Below, in pieces: positions 8,003 to 11,453 of a stretch of 11,453 nt of DNA. The position numbers were made by a program, and so were the translations under genes. Each line of letters begins with the position of its first letter. The stretch's first letter is position 1. The notes under the pieces were generated by a model. That model was not told where the DNA came from and did no database searches. It was given only the letters and a program-made list of their open reading frames with translations. Source of the stretch: Lysobacteraceae bacterium (GTDB lineage Bacteria > Pseudomonadota > Gammaproteobacteria > Xanthomonadales > Xanthomonadaceae). The stretch lies in contig JAIXTZ010000327.1 of NCBI GenBank assembly GCA_027483745.1, positions 1-11,453 of the forward strand, read 5' to 3'.

Positions 8003-10237
8003 TCAAGGCGAGTAGCCGAGGATAGCATCCGACAACAATCGCTCTGAATCGCGGCCGAAGCTGCCGATGCCGTTCAGCTCGATTTCGAGGTAGACGCCGA
8101 GGTTGCGGTCGCCGTTCAGGTCGCGGACGTAATCGCGGGCGAGCACCCGGACGGCCACGCAGCAGCTCCGCCACTCGAGGCCGCCCAGGGCTTCCTGCGT
8201 GCGGCGGTCCCGCAGCGACCACGCCCAGCGGCCGACCGCGCGCCAATTCGCATTGATCGGCGCGGCGAAGCTCACGTCGGTCTGCTCGATGAGGTCCTTG
8301 CGGTAGCGGTAGCTGGCGTTCATCACGCCGCGTTCCGAGAAGCGCCACTGCGTTCGCACGGCCGACAGGTCGGTGCCGAACGCCCCCGGGTTCCACTGTT
8401 GGGCCATCGACACGCTCCAGGCGTCGCTGACGCGCCAATCCAGCTCGCCGACATAGGCCGAACCGTCGTTCGCGGGCAGGCGCTCGCCGGGGATGGCCAC
8501 TCGCGGCGGGTCGAAGTAGTGAACGCGGCCGAGGCTGGCGGACAGCCGCTCGCGGCCGTCGTCGGCGTCGAGCAGGCGGGTGGTGACGGCCAGCGTCGCC
8601 TGGTTGGCGTCGCTCTGGCGATCGGCGCCGGTGTAGCGGTTCTGGCGGAACAGGCCGGGCCAGCTGAAGGACAGCGGCTGGGTGTCGAACAGCGGCAGGT
8701 CGTCCTGCACCCGGTAGGGCACGCGCAGGTAGTAGAGGCGCGGCTCCAGCGTCTGGACGTAATCGCTGCCGAACAGCGAGGTCTCCCGCTCGAACAGCAG
8801 GCCGGCGTCGAGGCTGCTGATCGTGGTGCTGCGGTCCGGGCTGAGGTCGCTGCGCGCCGCCGGCAGCCGCGGGTCGCGTTCCAGCGTGTAGCTGGTGTGG
8901 CGCAGGGCGAATTCGGGGTTGACGAACCAGCTCGCGCCGCCGAAGTTGAGCCGCACCGATGGCTTGAGGTCGACGCGCCGCCCGCCCGGGAGATCGTCGT
9001 GCTGGAAGCGGACCGCTTCCGCACTCACCCCGAGGTCGAGCCACGGCAGCATGGGCTGCAGCCACTGGCCGCGAAGGCGCGGCAGCCGGGCGTAGGGCTC
9101 GCTGCCGGGAAGCACGGCGGGGTTGGCGGCTTCCCAGCGTTCGAGGGACAGCCCGGTCGACCAGTAGCGGCCACGGCCGTTCAGCGCGAGGCTGCTGTCG
9201 AGGAGGCTGAGGGTGTTCTGCCCGAAGTTGTCGCCGAGGTCGCGGAAGTACTCGCGGTCGCTGACATCCTGCAGGTTCGCCGTGGCGTACCAGTTCGGCG
9301 AGAGCGCGCTGAAGTGCTGCCAGCGGAAGAAGCCGCGGTCGTCGCCAGTGCGGTCGTCGTCGGCGAGGTAGTCGCCCTCGACTTGGCCAGCGCTGGCCGC
9401 GCCAAGGTAGCGGAACTCGCCGCCCAGCATCAGGCCGCGACGCGACATCCAGCGCGGCGTCAGGGTGGCGTCCATGTTCGGGGCGAGATTCAGGTAGATC
9501 GGCTGCTCGTAGTCGAAGCCGTTTTCGTCCTGGAGGCCGACTTTTGGCGCGAGAAGGCCGCTGCGGCGCTCGCTGGTCGTCGGGAAGCTGATCCAGGGCA
9601 GCCAGAGGACGGGCACGTCCCCCAGGCGCAGGACGGCGTTCTGCGCCACGCCGCGCTTCGCGGCATCGTCAATCTCGATGGTCTCGGCTTCGAAGGCCCA
9701 CTGCCGCTGTCCCGGCGGGCAGGTGGAGAAGAGGGCATCGACCAGCGTGCTGCGTTCGCCCTCGCGGACGACGGCGCCGGCCGTGCCGTTGCCCAGCGTG
9801 CCGTCGAGCAGCTGGTACTCGACGTTGCGCAGACGCACGCGCTCGGCGGCCTGGTCGCCGTCGGCCGATGCCGCGGCCACGCGCACGCCCCCGTCCTCGA
9901 AGCGCAGGGGGCCCGGGCTTTCCCAGGTCTCATTCTCGTGGCGGTAGACCAGTGCGTCGGTGCCCACCCATTGGTCGGCGCGGGTCAGCTCGACGCGGCC
10001 GCGGAAGGTCGTGACCTTCTCGCCGGAGACGTCCAGCGCGTCGGCCTGCACCTGCGTGGGGCTCGCGTCGCGCGCCGGCCCGTCCGCCGGCGCTGCGCTC
10101 GTGCGCGCCCCCTCGAGCGCCATGGGCGCCCGGCACAGCGCCCAGGCCGGGCCGTCGAGCGGCTCCGCGGCGCGTGCAGGCAGGGCCAGTGCGAAGCCCA
10201 GGGCGAGGGCCAGCGGGTGCAGGTTCGGTCGCGACAC
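8003..10237 (-). CDS. lptD: LPS-assembly outer-membrane protein LptD (Imp/OstA)
   Basis: Outer-membrane component of the Lpt machine. With the lipoprotein LptE it inserts lipopolysaccharide into the outer leaflet. The chosen product is 744 residues (E. coli 784). The signal peptide is [20 protein letters not shown] with cleavage near ARA/AE. The OstA/LptA-like jellyroll spans about residues 60-215 ([20 protein letters not shown]) and the barrel runs from there to the end, introduced by [17 protein letters not shown] (213-229) and closing with [11 protein letters not shown]. Four cysteines (35, 173 and the adjacent pair 692-693) match the E. coli pattern needed for two interdomain disulfides. 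I chose GTG at 10237 because AGAGG sits 7 bases upstream and it gives a compact signal peptide. GTG at 10252 would add five residues and has no good ribosome binding site. First gene of the cluster. Confidence 0.95.
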   Translation of the reverse strand: MSRPNLHPLALALGFALALPARAAEPLDGPAWALCRAPMALEGARTSAAPADGPARDASPTQVQADALDVSGEKVTTFRGRVELTRADQWVGTDALVYRHENETWESPGPLRFEDGGVRVAAASADGDQAAERVRLRNVEYQLLDGTLGNGTAGAVVREGERSTLVDALFSTCPPGQRQWAFEAETIEIDDAAKRGVAQNAVLRLGDVPVLWLPWISFPTTSERRSGLLAPKVGLQDENGFDYEQPIYLNLAPNMDATLTPRWMSRRGLMLGGEFRYLGAASAGQVEGDYLADDDRTGDDRGFFRWQHFSALSPNWYATANLQDVSDREYFRDLGDNFGQNTLSLLDSSLALNGRGRYWSTGLSLERWEAANPAVLPGSEPYARLPRLRGQWLQPMLPWLDLGVSAEAVRFQHDDLPGGRRVDLKPSVRLNFGGASWFVNPEFALRHTSYTLERDPRLPAARSDLSPDRSTTISSLDAGLLFERETSLFGSDYVQTLEPRLYYLRVPYRVQDDLPLFDTQPLSFSWPGLFRQNRYTGADRQSDANQATLAVTTRLLDADDGRERLSASLGRVHYFDPPRVAIPGERLPANDGSAYVGELDWRVSDAWSVSMAQQWNPGAFGTDLSAVRTQWRFSERGVMNASYRYRKDLIEQTDVSFAAPINANWRAVGRWAWSLRDRRTQEALGGLEWRSCCVAVRVLARDYVRDLNGDRNLGVYLEIELNGIGSFGRDSERLLSDAILGYSP

Positions 10238-10280
10238 GGACAAGCCTCTCACTTCGTGACCCGTAAGCTTGACTCAAAAC

Positions 10281-10305
10281 GGCGCTCGGCCGGGAGCCCT
10301 GCGCC
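10281..10305. repeat. 25-base symmetric hairpin in lptD/msrB leader region
   Basis: Outer arms GGCGC (10281-10285) and GCGCC (10301-10305) pair fully. Inside them is a 2x2 internal loop (TC against CT), then GGC (10288-10290) pairing with GCC (10296-10298) around the loop CGGGA. No T-run follows on either strand, so it is not a standard terminator. In such GC-rich DNA a stem this short may arise by chance. Confidence 0.4.
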
Positions 10306-10330
10306 CCGATTCCCGTCAGCGATGACGCCT

Positions 10331-10334
10331 GAGG
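10331..10334 (+). promoter_or_regulatory. Ribosome binding site deciding the msrB start
   Basis: GAGG lies 8 bases before the ATG at 10343. Another in-frame ATG occurs at 10322, but the bases before it hold no Shine-Dalgarno match, and the extra seven residues are not part of the MsrB fold. The ATG at 10343 is therefore preferred. Confidence 0.65.
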
Positions 10335-10342
10335 ACCTCCTG

Positions 10343-11453
<1,111 letters not shown>

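Larger units (their letters stand above)
10238..10342. promoter_or_regulatory. Divergent lptD/msrB intergenic control region
   Basis: These 105 bp separate two divergent genes, so a promoter for each is expected here or just inside the opposing gene. The only A/T-richer patch is 10263-10280. It contains TTGACT at 10269-10274 on the plus strand, five of six bases of a -35 box facing msrB, but no acceptable -10 hexamer follows at the usual spacing. The same patch holds the interrupted palindrome TTGA-C-TCAA (10269-10277), a possible operator. I found no convincing sigma-E promoter for lptD, although E. coli lptD has one. Exact promoters cannot be called. Confidence 0.5.

Noticed and set aside
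7966..8028. Upstream ATG start for surA at 8028
   Set aside because: It would place 21 Arg-rich residues before a normal signal peptide and overlap the lptD coding end.
10253..10342. Sigma-E promoter for lptD, expected from E. coli
   Set aside because: No GAACTT-like -35 paired with a TCTGA/TCAAA-like -10 was found at 16-17 bp spacing on the minus strand.

Overview
This window is GC-rich chromosomal DNA, densely packed with genes, from a gammaproteobacterium. The gene order and protein sequences point to the Xanthomonadales (Lysobacterales). The clearest sign is the run lptD-surA-pdxA-rsmA-apaG-apaH, the same order as the classic E. coli operon. The PdxA and MsrB sequence variants resemble what I recall from Xanthomonas. 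The assignment rests on gene order and motifs only; no database search was run.

Layout from left to right. Bases 1-1180 (+): the end of thyA (5' end cut by the window edge), then folA, whose GTG start overlaps the thyA stop. Bases 1150-3474 (-): a TonB-dependent outer-membrane receptor of unknown substrate, converging on folA with a 31-bp overlap. Bases 3569-10237 (-): a compact six-gene cluster read lptD, surA, pdxA, rsmA, apaG, apaH, with gaps of 37, 4, 13 and 13 bp and a final 1-base overlap. Bases 10238-10342: a 105-bp divergent intergenic region that should hold the lptD and msrB promoters. Bases 10343-10738 (+): msrB. Bases 10725-11453 (-): a histone-deacetylase-family amidohydrolase, cut by the right window edge and overlapping the end of msrB by 14 bp. 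No gap between genes exceeds 105 bp. I saw no tRNA, rRNA, CRISPR array, insertion sequence or prophage.

How the genes fit together. thyA and folA form the dTMP/folate pair: ThyA oxidises methylene-THF to DHF and FolA reduces it back to THF. LptD places LPS in the outer membrane, and SurA is the periplasmic chaperone that delivers barrel proteins such as LptD to the BAM complex. PdxA makes the pyridoxal phosphate precursor, RsmA dimethylates 16S rRNA, and ApaH hydrolyses Ap4A; the role of ApaG is not settled. The receptor is probably a SurA client and sits where E. coli-type genomes have apaH next to folA, so it looks like a lineage-specific insertion.

I did not find a new multi-gene system; this is mostly conserved housekeeping DNA. 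The points most worth a second look are the receptor's C-terminal tail written antisense to the end of folA, the His-to-Thr change at a substrate-binding position of PdxA, the relocated resolving cysteine of MsrB, and the receptor insertion itself.
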